From positions 1 to 32,697 of the forward strand of contig NZ_CAHLAR010000024.1 of assembly GCF_903652925.1 (NCBI RefSeq): a stretch of 32,697 nucleotides of DNA, given 5' to 3'. The position numbers were made by a program, and so were the translations under genes. A model generated the notes under the pieces. That model was given only the letters and a program-made list of their open reading frames with translations, searched no databases and was not told the DNA's origin. This document shows, piece after piece, positions 20,273 through 29,250 of this stretch. Within the stretch, counting starts at the first letter, position 1, and the number at the start of each line of letters is the position of its first letter. This DNA comes from Achromobacter anxifer. GTDB taxonomy: Bacteria; Pseudomonadota; Gammaproteobacteria; Burkholderiales; Burkholderiaceae_B.

Positions 20273-22000
20273 ATGTCGACATTGCACCCCCTGGCCGCTC
20301 CCGGCCTGACCAACCATGGCACGGTGGCCCATGTGATCGCGAAGGCGCTGATCCGCCACGGCGTGACGCATGTGTTCGGCCAAAGCCTGCCCAGCATGCT
20401 GCACCTGGCTTGCGAGGAACTCGGCATGACCCAGGTGGCGTATCGCAGCGAGAACGCCGGCGGCTACATGGCGGACGGCTATGCCCGGATCACCGGCAAG
20501 CCCGCCGTGGTGACTGCGCAAAACGGTCCGGCCGCCACCCTGCTGGTGCCGCCGCTGGCCGAAGCCCTGAAGGTGTCGATTCCGGTGATCGCCCTGGTGC
20601 AGGACGTCAACCGCGACCAGACGGACAAGAACGCCTTCCAGGAATTCGATCATCTCGGCCTGTTCTCTTCCTGCACCAAGTGGGTGCGCCGCGTCACGGA
20701 GGCCTCGCGCGTCGAGGACTACGTGGACCAGGCATTCGCGATGGCCTGCTCCGGCCGCCCCGGACCGGTGGCGCTGATGCTGCCGGCCGACCTGCTGAAC
20801 GAAGCCGCCGCGGCGACGCAGCGGCAGGCGAACCTGGGCCATTTCCCGCTGGACCGCAGCGTGGCCGCCGCCGATGCGGTGAAGGCCGCGGCGGATCTGC
20901 TGGCCGGCGCGCAGCGGCCGGTCGTGATCGCCGGCGGCGGCGTGCACGTGTCCGGCGCCGTGGCGGCGCTGGCGGCCTTGCAGGAATCGGCACACCTGCC
21001 CGTGGGCACCACGGTAATGGGCAAGGGCAGCACCGACGAGCGCCATCCCCTGTCCCTGGGGGTGGTCGGCTACTTCATGGGCCCCAACGGCGCCAGCCGC
21101 GACCTGCGGCCGTTCATCGCCGACGCCGACGTGGTGTTGCTGGTGGGCACGCGCACCAACCAGAACGCCACGGATTCGTGGAAGCTCTACCCCGAAGGCG
21201 CCCGCTACATCCACATCGACGTCGACGGCGCCGAGATCGGCCGCAACTACGAAGCGCTGCGCCTGGCGGGAGACGCGCGGGAAACGCTGTTGGCCCTGCA
21301 GCGTGAACTGGCCGGCAGGGACCTGTCCGCCGCCCAGGCGCGCCGCGCCGGGCTGGAGGCCGCGATCCAGGCCGGCCGCCACTCTTCGTGGGAGGCGTCG
21401 CGTCCGGTACGCCTGTCCGACCAGCAGCCGATTCGCCCCGAGCGCCTGCTGGAAGAGATCCGCCAGGACGTGGACCAGAACACCATCGTGGTCGCGGACG
21501 CCAGCTACTCGTCCATTTGGATCGCCAACTACCTGACCTCGCTCGCGCCCGGCATGCGATTCCTGACGCCGCGCGGCCTGGCCGGACTGGGCTGGGGATT
21601 CCCGATGGCCATGGGCGCCAAGGTGGCCAGGCCGGATGCGCACGTGGTCTGCGTCGTGGGCGATGGCGGCTTCGCGCACGTGTGGGCCGAACTCGAAACC
21701 GCGCGCCGCATGGGAATCAAGGTCACCCTGGTCGTGATCAACAACGGCATTCTGGGTTTCCAGAAGCATGCCGAGAACGTGAAATTCGGCGCCCACACGT
21801 CGGCCGTGCATTTCCATCCTGTCGACCATGCCGCCATCGCGCGGGCCGCAGGCTGCCTGGGCGTGCGCGTCGAAGCGCCCGCCGATCTGGCGGGGGCCTT
21901 GCGCGACGCGCGCAACGCGGAACTGACCACGCTGATAGAAGTCATCTGCGACGAGAACGCCTTCCCTCCCATCACGTTCTTTACGGCGAGCCAAGTATGA
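20273..22000 (+). CDS. Thiamine diphosphate-dependent enzyme, acetolactate synthase-like
   Basis: A 575-residue ThDP enzyme of the acetolactate synthase/benzoylformate decarboxylase superfamily. Three domains appear in order. The Pyr domain has the cofactor-activating Glu (E60 in 'YRSENAGGYMADGYAR') and 'TAQNGPAATLLVPPLAEAL'. The central Rossmann-like domain has 'AQRPVVIAGGGVHVSGA'. The PP domain has the GDG...NN motif (G463-D464 to N490-N491) that holds Mg and diphosphate. No acetolactate synthase small subunit is nearby and the gene sits with a dehydrogenase and a carboxylate receptor, so a catabolic 2-keto acid decarboxylase or carboligase is more likely than branched-chain amino acid synthesis. 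The substrate is unknown. It is the first gene of the operon, with a good AGGAGA ribosome site. Its stop overlaps the next start. Confidence 0.88.
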   Translation: MSTLHPLAAPGLTNHGTVAHVIAKALIRHGVTHVFGQSLPSMLHLACEELGMTQVAYRSENAGGYMADGYARITGKPAVVTAQNGPAATLLVPPLAEALKVSIPVIALVQDVNRDQTDKNAFQEFDHLGLFSSCTKWVRRVTEASRVEDYVDQAFAMACSGRPGPVALMLPADLLNEAAAATQRQANLGHFPLDRSVAAADAVKAAADLLAGAQRPVVIAGGGVHVSGAVAALAALQESAHLPVGTTVMGKGSTDERHPLSLGVVGYFMGPNGASRDLRPFIADADVVLLVGTRTNQNATDSWKLYPEGARYIHIDVDGAEIGRNYEALRLAGDARETLLALQRELAGRDLSAAQARRAGLEAAIQAGRHSSWEASRPVRLSDQQPIRPERLLEEIRQDVDQNTIVVADASYSSIWIANYLTSLAPGMRFLTPRGLAGLGWGFPMAMGAKVARPDAHVVCVVGDGGFAHVWAELETARRMGIKVTLVVINNGILGFQKHAENVKFGAHTSAVHFHPVDHAAIARAAGCLGVRVEAPADLAGALRDARNAELTTLIEVICDENAFPPITFFTASQV

Positions 22001-22752
22001 AACAGGATCCGAGCAAGATTGCGCTGGTGACCGGCGCGGGGCGGGGTATCGGCCTGGAGGTCGCGCGCCAGCTGCTGGCCAAGGGCTACCGGGTGGTGGC
22101 CGTCAGCCGCGAAGGCGTGGATGCGCAGAAGCTGGGCGGCCCCTCCGACCAGTTGCGCACCGAGCGCGCCGACGTGACCGACCATGCCGCCATGCAGGCG
22201 CTGGTGGATAGCGTGCGCGGGACCTGGGGGCCAGTGTCGGTGCTGATGAACAACGCCGGCATTTCGCCCAAGCAGGCCAACGGCAATTCCGCCGGCATCC
22301 TGGATATCTCGCCCGAGGAATGGGACCAGGTGCTGCAAGTGAACCTGACCTCCGTCCTGCGGCTGTGCCAGATGGTGCTGCCTGCCATGCGCGACCAGGG
22401 CTGGGGGCGCATCGTCAACGTGTCCTCGCTGGCGGGACGCGCCAAATCGCTGGTGGCCGGCGGCAGCTACATGGCGTCCAAGGCGGGCGTGCTGGGCCTG
22501 ACCCGGGCGATCGCCGCGGAGATGGGGCCGTCCGGCATCACGGCCAACGCCGTCACGCCGGGCCGCATCCTGACCGAGATGGCGCAGCAGGCCGCGCCCG
22601 AGGTGAACGAGAACTACGCGGCGCAGATCCCCGTGCGCCGGCTGGGCACGTCCGAGGAAGTGGCCGCGGCCATGGTGTTCCTGGCAGCGGAGGAGTCCGG
22701 CTTCATCAACGGCGCCATTCTTGACGTCAATGGCGGCTTCTACATGCCCTGA
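21997..22752 (+). CDS. Short-chain dehydrogenase/reductase
   Basis: A 251-residue classical SDR. It shows the cofactor motif TGAGRGIG (residues 12-19), NNAG near residue 88, the catalytic Ser in 'NVSSLAG' (S143/S144) and the YxxxK pair (Y158, K162). The C-terminus 'GFINGAILDVNGGFYMP' is the usual FabG-type ending. Arg16 in the glycine loop and 'VAVSREG' at the end of the second strand (no Asp there) point to NADP(H), but this is only a tendency. The ATG overlaps the stop of the ThDP enzyme gene (ATGA), so the two are translationally coupled. The dehydrogenase probably acts on the substrate or product of that enzyme, for instance an aldehyde, hydroxyketone or hydroxy acid. Confidence 0.92.
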   Translation: MKQDPSKIALVTGAGRGIGLEVARQLLAKGYRVVAVSREGVDAQKLGGPSDQLRTERADVTDHAAMQALVDSVRGTWGPVSVLMNNAGISPKQANGNSAGILDISPEEWDQVLQVNLTSVLRLCQMVLPAMRDQGWGRIVNVSSLAGRAKSLVAGGSYMASKAGVLGLTRAIAAEMGPSGITANAVTPGRILTEMAQQAAPEVNENYAAQIPVRRLGTSEEVAAAMVFLAAEESGFINGAILDVNGGFYMP

Positions 22753-22791
22753 GCAAGCGGGCCGCACAAAAATAATCAATAGGAGACAAGC

Positions 22792-23748
22792 ATGAAAGCA
22801 GCATCACTGCTGGCGGCGCTGGCCGCCACCGCACTGTGCACGACCGTCACGCCAGCCATGGCATGGCCGGACAAGGAGGTCACGCTGACGGTCAACTACG
22901 GCGCGGGCGGCAATACCGACGTCGCCAGCCGCGAACTGGCGCGCGCGATGGAAATCGACCTGGGCCGTTCCGTGGTGGTCTTCAACCGCCCAGGCGCCTT
23001 GGGCACCATCGGCCCGGCCTACGTGACCAAGCAGGCGGCCGATGGCTACAACGTAGGCGTGGTGACGCTGTCGTCCATCGCCATCATGCCGCACCTCATG
23101 ACCATCCCCTACACGGCGCGCGATTTCGATTTCGTCGCCGCCTATGGGCGCTATCGCTATGGCGTGGTGGTGCGCGCGGATTCTCCCTACAAGAGCGTGG
23201 CTGACCTGGTTGCCGCCGCCAAGCGAGGCCCCGGCATTTTCTTCGGCGCGCCTTCCGCGCCCAACAATCTGGCCATGTTCGACCTGGGCCGGGTCACCGG
23301 CGCGAAGTTCGAGCAGGTCTCGTACAAGTCCGGCAGCGAAACCGTGTCGGCGCTGTTGGGCAATCAGGTCGAGGCCATCGTCCAGAACCCCTCGGACGTC
23401 ATCGGCTACATCCAGTCGGGCCGCTTGCGCCTGCTGGCCTCGGCGAGCCCGATCCGCTGGCCGGAATTCCCCGACGTGCCCACGCTGAAAGAGGCGGGCT
23501 ACGACGTGGAGATCGATTCCTGGCTGGGCCTGGCAGTGCCCAAGGGCACCCCCGAGCCCGTGAGGGCGCGCCTGGAGCAATCGGCCAGGACAGCGGTGGC
23601 TTCCGACCGGCTGCAGCAGACCTACAAGCAGCTGGGCGTGGATCCGGTGTGGCTGTCGGGCAAGGACTACGCCGCGATGGTCGACGCAACCTACGAGCAG
23701 ATGGGCCGGGCCATCAAGGCGGCCAACCTGCCGCGCATGAGCAACTAG
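22792..23748 (+). CDS. Bug/TctC-family tripartite tricarboxylate transporter receptor
   Basis: A 318-residue periplasmic binding protein with a signal peptide cut after 'TPAMA' (residue 24). The Bug family pattern follows: 'WPDKEVTLTVNYGAGGNTDVASRELARAM', 'VVFNRPGALGTIGPAYVTKQAADGYNVGV', 'EFPDVPTLKEAGYDVEIDSWLGLAVPKGTPEPV'. Bug proteins bind carboxylates and some other small organic compounds. They are greatly expanded in Bordetella and Achromobacter, mostly without adjacent TctA/TctB membrane genes, as here. It lies 39 bp after the SDR gene with an AGGAGA ribosome site, and most likely brings in the substrate of the ThDP enzyme/SDR pathway. One variation: the early ligand loop reads 'YGAGGNTD' rather than the common 'PGGxxD' form. 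Confidence 0.93.
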   Translation: MKAASLLAALAATALCTTVTPAMAWPDKEVTLTVNYGAGGNTDVASRELARAMEIDLGRSVVVFNRPGALGTIGPAYVTKQAADGYNVGVVTLSSIAIMPHLMTIPYTARDFDFVAAYGRYRYGVVVRADSPYKSVADLVAAAKRGPGIFFGAPSAPNNLAMFDLGRVTGAKFEQVSYKSGSETVSALLGNQVEAIVQNPSDVIGYIQSGRLRLLASASPIRWPEFPDVPTLKEAGYDVEIDSWLGLAVPKGTPEPVRARLEQSARTAVASDRLQQTYKQLGVDPVWLSGKDYAAMVDATYEQMGRAIKAANLPRMSN

Positions 23749-23763
23749 GCTGAACGGCAGGAC

Positions 23764-23791
23764 CCGGTGCGGGCCGAGGGGCCCGCGCCGG
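23764..23791. terminator. GC-rich hairpin between the Bug receptor gene and mutY
   Basis: CCGGTGCGGGCC pairs with GGCCCGCGCCGG (12 bp, one G-T) around a 4-nt loop. It lies between two convergent genes. There is no T run, so a transcription barrier or Rho-assisted end is more likely than a classical intrinsic terminator. Confidence 0.45.
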
Positions 23792-23814
23792 CGCGCCTGA
23801 GGAAGGGCGTGGGT

Positions 23815-24885
23815 TTAGCCCTTGAACAGGCTGTCCTGCAGCCCCGCCTCGACCAGCCCCTGCAACAGCTTCTTCACCGGCGCCGGCAGCGCCACCGAGC
23901 CCAGCTCGTCCGCCGCGACCCAGCGTTCCGGCCTGGCGGATTCGCGCAGGCCGGCGGCGCGCACGGGCACCAGCCAGGGCCGGATGTGCAGGCGGTAATG
24001 CGTGAAGGTGTGGGCGAAGGCGGCCAGCTCGAAGCGCTGTTCGGGCTCCAGCCCCAGCGCGCGCGAGGCGCTGTCCGGGTCTTGCGACACGTCAAATTCG
24101 GGCAGGCTCCACAGTCCGCCCCAGATGCCGGGCTCGGGCCGTTGCTGCAACAGGAAGGCACCCTGGTGCCGCAGGACCAGCATACAGGTCTCGCGTTCCG
24201 GGATGGCCTTGCGCGCTTTGGGCGTGGGCAGTTCGGCCTGGCGGCCTTCGCGCTTGGCGACGCAGCTGTCCGCCACCGGGCAGGCGTTGCAGGCGGGCTT
24301 GCCGCGCGTGCAGAGCGTGGCGCCCAGGTCCATCAGCCCTTGGGTGTAGGCGGCCATGTCCAGGGCGGGAGCGGCTTCGACCTGCGCGTCCGCCAGCGCC
24401 CACAGCTTCTGTTCGACTTCGCGCTTGGTCGGATCGCCGGCGATGCCGAAGTGCCGCGTGAACACGCGCTTGACGTTGCCGTCCAGGATGGGCGAGCGTT
24501 CGCCGTAGGCGAAGGCGGCGATGGCCGCGGCGGTGGAGCGGCCGATGCCGGGCAGCGTCGCGATGGCTTCGGCCGTGGGCGGGAAGCGTCCGCCCCAGTC
24601 GCGCGCGATCTCTTGCGCGCAGCGGTGCAGGTTGCGCGCGCGGGCGTAGTAGCCCAGGCCGGCCCAGTAAGGCATCACGTCTTCCTGCGCGGCGGCGGCC
24701 AGCGCGGCCACGTCCGGGAAGCGTTGCAGGAAGCGCTCGTAATACGGGATGACCGTCGCCACCTGCGTCTGCTGCAGCATGATTTCGGAGAGCCAGATGC
24801 GGTAAGGATCCCGGGTGTTTTGCCAGGGAAGATCGTGGCGGCCGTGGCGGCGCTGCCAGTCGACGATACAAGGGGCGAAGTCCAT
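23815..24885 (-). CDS. mutY: A/G-specific adenine DNA glycosylase MutY
   Basis: A 356-residue base-excision repair enzyme that removes adenine paired with 8-oxoguanine. The catalytic domain carries E34 ('WLSEIMLQQTQV'), the helix-hairpin-helix 'LPGIGRSTAAAI' (about 111-122) and the catalytic Asp D135 ('PILDGNVKRV'). The 4Fe-4S cluster is complete: C192, C199, C202 and C208 with the C-x6-C-x2-C-x5-C spacing. The C-terminal NUDIX-like domain that reads 8-oxoG follows ('FLLQQRPEPGIWGGLWSLPEF', 'HTFTHYRLHIRPW'). Numbering is close to the E. coli enzyme and the length is normal. It is divergent from the indolepyruvate oxidoreductase gene. Confidence 0.96.
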   Translation of the reverse strand: MDFAPCIVDWQRRHGRHDLPWQNTRDPYRIWLSEIMLQQTQVATVIPYYERFLQRFPDVAALAAAAQEDVMPYWAGLGYYARARNLHRCAQEIARDWGGRFPPTAEAIATLPGIGRSTAAAIAAFAYGERSPILDGNVKRVFTRHFGIAGDPTKREVEQKLWALADAQVEAAPALDMAAYTQGLMDLGATLCTRGKPACNACPVADSCVAKREGRQAELPTPKARKAIPERETCMLVLRHQGAFLLQQRPEPGIWGGLWSLPEFDVSQDPDSASRALGLEPEQRFELAAFAHTFTHYRLHIRPWLVPVRAAGLRESARPERWVAADELGSVALPAPVKKLLQGLVEAGLQDSLFKG

Positions 24886-25052
24886 GGCGGCAATTATCGC
24901 ATCGCCCTATTGCCGGGGGTGGGGCCAGGGGTTACAACCAGTGGAAACAGAAGCGCGCCAGCGCCCGCCATTCACGTCCCTTGCTCGCCCGCGTGCGCTT
25001 CAAGAGGGTGTCGCGTAAGCCGGCCGGGGTTCCTGGATCCCTCGGAGTAGAC

Positions 25053-28000
25053 ATGAACGCTCCTCTTACGCCCGCCTTGCGTGCCGCGCTCGAATCCGTC
25101 CAGCTGGACGATAAGTACACCTTGGAATCCGGGCGCGCCTGGATGAGCGGCATCCACGCCCTGGTCCGCCTGCCCATGATGCAGCGCGTGCGCGATGCGC
25201 GCGCCGGACTGAACACGGCGGGTTTCGTCTCCGGTTACCGCGGGTCTCCGCTAGGCGGCGTGGACCAGAACATGTGGAAGGCGGCCAAGTACCTGAAGGC
25301 CCACCACGTCGAGTTCCAGCCCGGCATCAACGAGGACCTGGCCGCCACCGCGGTGTGGGGTTCGCAGCAGGTCAATCTGTTCCCGGGCGCCAAGTACGAC
25401 GGCGTCTTCGGCATGTGGTACGGCAAGGGACCCGGCGTGGACCGCTGCGGCGACGTCTTCAAGCATGCCAACGCCGCCGGCACCGCGCGCCATGGCGGCG
25501 TGCTGGTGGTGGCGGGCGACGACCATCCGGCCAAGTCGTCCACGCTGCCGCACCAGAGCGACCACATCCTCAAGGCCTGCATGATTCCGGCGCTGTTCCC
25601 GTCCAGCGTGCAGGAAGTGCTGGACTACGGGCTGCACGGCTGGGCCATGAGCCGCTATGCCGGTGTCTGGGTGGGCATGAAGTGCATCACCGACATCGTG
25701 GAAGTGTCGGCGTCCGTGGACGTGGATCCCCATCGCGTCGAGATCCTGCTGCCGCAGGACTTCCAGCTGCCGGCCGATGGCCTGAACATCCGGCTGGCCG
25801 ACACGCCGTTGCAGCAGGAGGCGCGCCTGCTGGACTACAAACTCTACGCCGCGCTGGCGTATGCGCGCGCCAACCAGCTCAACCGCGAGATCTGGCAGGT
25901 GCCGCAGCGCGATGCGCGTTTCGGCATCATGACCTCCGGCAAGGCCTATCTGGACACGCGCCAGGTGCTGTCCGACCTGGGCTTGTCCGAGGCCGTATGC
26001 CAGCGCATTGGCCTGCGCCTGTTCAAGGTGGGCATGGTGTGGCCGCTGGAATCCACCGGCATGCAGCGCTTTGCCGAAGGCCTGGACGAGATCCTGGTGG
26101 TCGAGGAAAAGCGCCAGGTGCTGGAGTACCAGCTGAAGGAGGAACTGTTCAGCTGGATCGGCAGCGGCAAGAAGATTCCGCGCGTGGTCGGCAAGTTCGA
26201 CGACAAGGACGGCGGCGAATGGTCGGTGCCGCAAGGCAACTGGCTGTTGCCGGCGCATTACGAGTTCTCGCCCGCCATGGTCGCGCGTGCCATCGCGTCG
26301 CGCCTCTTGCGCTTTGAATTGCCCGAGGACGTGCGCGCCGGCATCGAGGCCCGCCTGGCCTTCATCAGCGGCCGCGAACAGGCGCTGGCGCGGCCGCGCG
26401 TGGTCGAAGAACGCAAGCCCTGGTTCTGTTCAGGCTGTCCACACAACACCTCGACCCGCCTGCCTGAAGGTTCGCGCGGCATGGCCGGCATCGGCTGCCA
26501 CTACATGGTCAGGTGGATGGGCCGCAGCACCGATGTCTATACCCAGATGGGCGGCGAAGGCGTGCCCTGGGTGGGCCAGGCGCCGTTCACCGAGGAAAAG
26601 CACGTGTTCGCCAATCTGGGCGATGGCACGTACTTCCATTCTGGCCTGTTGGCGATACGCGCCGCGGTGGCGGCTAAGGTGCCAATCACCTACAAGATCC
26701 TGTTCAACGATGCGGTGGCCATGACCGGCGGGCAGCCGGTGGACGGCCCGCTCAGCGTGCCGATGATCAGCCGCCAGGTGGCCGCCGAGGGCATCGAAAA
26801 AATCGTCGTGGTGACGGACGAGCCCGACAAGTACAAGCATATCGAGGGGCTGGCGCCGGGCGTGCCGGTCAGGCATCGCGACGAGCTGGATGCGGTGATG
26901 CGCGAATTGCGGGAACATCCCGCGGTTTCGGTGCTGATCTATGACCAGACCTGCGCCACCGAAAAGCGCCGCCGCCGCAAGCGTGACGCCTATCCGGACC
27001 CGGCGCGCCGCGTGCTCATCAACGAGCGCGTGTGCGAAGGTTGCGGCGACTGTTCCCAGAAGTCCCACTGCCTGTCGGTGGAGCCCCTGGAAACCGAGTT
27101 CGGCCGCAAGCGCACGATCAACCAGTCCAGCTGCAACAAGGACTACTCCTGTCTGAAGGGCTTCTGCCCCAGCTTCGTGACGGTGGAAGGCGGCAAGCTC
27201 AAGAAGCCGGGCGCCATGGCGCAGGACGGCTCGATCGACGAGGATGTGCCGCATCCGGCCGCGCGCGGGCTGGACCAGCCCTATGGCGTCTTCATCGCGG
27301 GCGTGGGCGGCACGGGCGTGGTCACCATCGGCCAGCTGCTGGGCATGGCCGCGCACCTGGAGGGCAAGGGCTGTTCAGTGCTGGACATGGCCGGCCTGGC
27401 GCAGAAGGGCGGCGCGGTGTATTCGCACGTGGTGCTGGCGCAGACGCCGGACCACTTGTTGAACACGCGGGTCGCGATGGGCGAGGCCGACCTGCTGCTG
27501 GCCGGCGACCTGGTCGTGGCCACCAGCGCGGAGTCCATGGCGCGGATCAACCCCGCCCGCACGCGGGTCCTGCTCAACAGTGACACCGCGCCCACCGCGG
27601 CCTTCGTCGCCAATCCGGATTGGACCCTGCCGGGCGCCAACCTGACCGCCGACCTGCAGACCGCTTGCGGCAAGGAACACCTGGCCAGCGTGGACGCGGC
27701 CGCGTTGGCCGTGGGCCTTTTGGGCGACGCGATCTATTCGAATCCCCTGATGATGGGCTACGCCTACCAGAAGGGCTGGCTTCCGCTGTCGCAGGAAGCG
27801 CTGCAGCGCGCGATCGAACTCAACGGCCAGCAGGTGCCGAACAACCTCGCCGCCTTCGCCTGGGGCCGCCGCGCGGCGCACGACCTGGCCGGCGTGAACG
27901 GCCTGATCGCCAACGGCGGCGCGCCGTCGCGGCCCGAGGGCATCATCGAACTCAAGCGCCCGCGCCCGGCCAGCCCGGTGGTGGAACTGAAGAAGCCCGC

Positions 28001-28664
28001 CGGCGAGCTGGAGCGCCTGGTGTCGGTGCGCAAGGCGTTCCTTACCGCCTACCAGAACGAGGCCTATGCCCGGCAGTACACCGAACTGGTGGACAAGGTG
28101 GCGCGCGCCGAGCGCGAAGCCACGGGCACCAACCGCCTGGCGTTGGCGGTGGCGCGCTATTACTTCAAGCTGATGGCCTACAAGGACGAGTACGAGGTGG
28201 CGCGGCTGTACTCGGACGGCGAGTTCATCAAGCGCGTGCAGGCGCAGTTCGAAGGCGACTGGAAACTGCATTTCCACCTGGCGCCGCCGCTGTTCGCAAG
28301 GCGCGACAAGGACGGCCACCTGATCAAGCGCAGCTATGGCCCGGGGATGTTGCGCGTCTTCCGCCTGCTGGCGCGGATGCGCGGCTTGCGCGGGTCGAAG
28401 CTGGACGTGTTCGGCTACAGCGCCGAGCGCCGCGCCGAACGCGAACTGATCAGCGAGTACCGGGAGACCCTGAGCGCGATCCTGTCCAAGCTGAACCGCG
28501 GGAACCTGGAGCATGCGGTGGCGTTGGCTAGCCTGCCGGAGGATATCCGGGGGTATGGGCATGTTAAGGAGGCGGCGATGGAGAGGGTGGCTTTGCGTAG
28601 GGAGGAGCTGTTGAAGGGGTTTAGTGCGAGTGTGGTTTCTATTGGCGGGGTTCGGGTGGCTTGA
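25053..28664 (+). CDS. Fused indolepyruvate ferredoxin oxidoreductase (2-ketoacid type)
   Basis: A 1203-residue fused enzyme of the 2-oxoacid:ferredoxin oxidoreductase superfamily, which oxidatively decarboxylates aryl pyruvates to acyl-CoA. The order is: N-terminal Pyr domain ('FVSGYRGSPLGGVDQNM'), middle region, PP domain with the ThDP motif 'GDGTYFHSG' (about 523), one ferredoxin-like cluster region (C661 onward, 'CEGCGDCSQKSHC', plus later Cys), the gamma domain beginning 'GVGGTGVVTIGQLLG' (about 750), and a C-terminal domain of unknown role seen in the long aerobic members. ATG at 25053 with GGAG 5 nt upstream was chosen over an earlier in-frame start at 24981. The last 40 codons are unusually G/T-rich (GGG, AGG, TTG, TTT), unlike the rest. 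Confidence 0.92.
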   Translation: MNAPLTPALRAALESVQLDDKYTLESGRAWMSGIHALVRLPMMQRVRDARAGLNTAGFVSGYRGSPLGGVDQNMWKAAKYLKAHHVEFQPGINEDLAATAVWGSQQVNLFPGAKYDGVFGMWYGKGPGVDRCGDVFKHANAAGTARHGGVLVVAGDDHPAKSSTLPHQSDHILKACMIPALFPSSVQEVLDYGLHGWAMSRYAGVWVGMKCITDIVEVSASVDVDPHRVEILLPQDFQLPADGLNIRLADTPLQQEARLLDYKLYAALAYARANQLNREIWQVPQRDARFGIMTSGKAYLDTRQVLSDLGLSEAVCQRIGLRLFKVGMVWPLESTGMQRFAEGLDEILVVEEKRQVLEYQLKEELFSWIGSGKKIPRVVGKFDDKDGGEWSVPQGNWLLPAHYEFSPAMVARAIASRLLRFELPEDVRAGIEARLAFISGREQALARPRVVEERKPWFCSGCPHNTSTRLPEGSRGMAGIGCHYMVRWMGRSTDVYTQMGGEGVPWVGQAPFTEEKHVFANLGDGTYFHSGLLAIRAAVAAKVPITYKILFNDAVAMTGGQPVDGPLSVPMISRQVAAEGIEKIVVVTDEPDKYKHIEGLAPGVPVRHRDELDAVMRELREHPAVSVLIYDQTCATEKRRRRKRDAYPDPARRVLINERVCEGCGDCSQKSHCLSVEPLETEFGRKRTINQSSCNKDYSCLKGFCPSFVTVEGGKLKKPGAMAQDGSIDEDVPHPAARGLDQPYGVFIAGVGGTGVVTIGQLLGMAAHLEGKGCSVLDMAGLAQKGGAVYSHVVLAQTPDHLLNTRVAMGEADLLLAGDLVVATSAESMARINPARTRVLLNSDTAPTAAFVANPDWTLPGANLTADLQTACGKEHLASVDAAALAVGLLGDAIYSNPLMMGYAYQKGWLPLSQEALQRAIELNGQQVPNNLAAFAWGRRAAHDLAGVNGLIANGGAPSRPEGIIELKRPRPASPVVELKKPAGELERLVSVRKAFLTAYQNEAYARQYTELVDKVARAEREATGTNRLALAVARYYFKLMAYKDEYEVARLYSDGEFIKRVQAQFEGDWKLHFHLAPPLFARRDKDGHLIKRSYGPGMLRVFRLLARMRGLRGSKLDVFGYSAERRAERELISEYRETLSAILSKLNRGNLEHAVALASLPEDIRGYGHVKEAAMERVALRREELLKGFSASVVSIGGVRVA

Positions 28665-28714
28665 TGTTGGTTTCTGGGTCTTGGTTCTTGGGGCGGTTGC
28701 TGGTTCTTAAGGCG

Positions 28715-28877
28715 CCTGCCGCGTTGGGGGTTCGCGCTGCGCGGGGCAACGATTGCGGTCCGGAGCCTTCGCTCCGGACTTCCCCTTCGTCATCCTCGTT
28801 GTCGCCTCCGGCGACTGCCTTCGGATTCCCTCGGGCTTATCGACGCCCCGCGTAGCGCGAACCCCCAACGCGGCAGG
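28715..28877 (+). repeat. Composite hairpin repeat, copy 1: variable arms around a conserved core
   Basis: The left arm (28715-28746) and right arm (28846-28877) pair at all 32 positions, with one G-U in plus-strand RNA. They enclose a 99-nt core (28747-28845) that is about 90% or more identical to copy 2. The core has its own 9-bp hairpin, GTCCGGAGC-CTTC-GCTCCGGAC (28758-28779). The arms differ from those of copy 2 apart from a short shared G-rich inner edge. It carries no credible gene; short open frames across it are Arg/Ser/Pro-rich and differ between frames and strands. Confidence 0.85.
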
Positions 28878-28916
28878 CTCTGCTGGCTGAAACTTCACGT
28901 GGGCTGGGGCGATTTT

Positions 28917-29004
28917 TGTGCTTGGCGTTCTTGCTAACGGCGGGGGGTGGCGAGGATCTTGCGGGGCCCGCTCCCGGCCGGCCGCGCGGGCGGCCTCTGG
29001 GAGC
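28917..29004 (+). repeat. Conserved 88-nt block, copy 1
   Basis: This block follows the hairpin repeat after about 40 nt of less similar sequence. It matches the inverted block at 29251-29338 at 85 of 88 positions. Its end (28970-29004) can fold as GCTCCC...GGGAGC with GC-rich inner pairs. No T run follows, so it is not an evident terminator. Confidence 0.85.
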
Positions 29005-29250
29005 GTACGCGATGTCTTGCGTCATGCGGTGTTGATGGTGGGGGGGCTGTGCCATTGGTGACTGCTTGCATCGCGGTGGTGGGTTACGTGCGATCTGCGT
29101 CGACGCTCGCGAGTGGACCAGGATGCACTTCACCCGTCCTACGTGATCACCGTCGGCATGCAGCATCAGAAGCAGCGTGGAGCGTCACCATCGACACGCA
29201 ACATCACCACCATCGCGCAGCGTCATCCTCTGACGCCAGACACCACGTAA
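29005..29250. other. Centre of the inverted repeat pair, no gene seen
   Basis: About 25 nt at each edge continue the similarity between the copies at a lower level. The middle has no recognisable gene. It holds a stretch (29080-29152) that, read on the minus strand, begins CGTAGGACGGGTGAAG and ends GTAACCCACC. This resembles a degenerate member of another common proteobacterial intergenic repeat type, but the match is from memory only. Confidence 0.4.
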
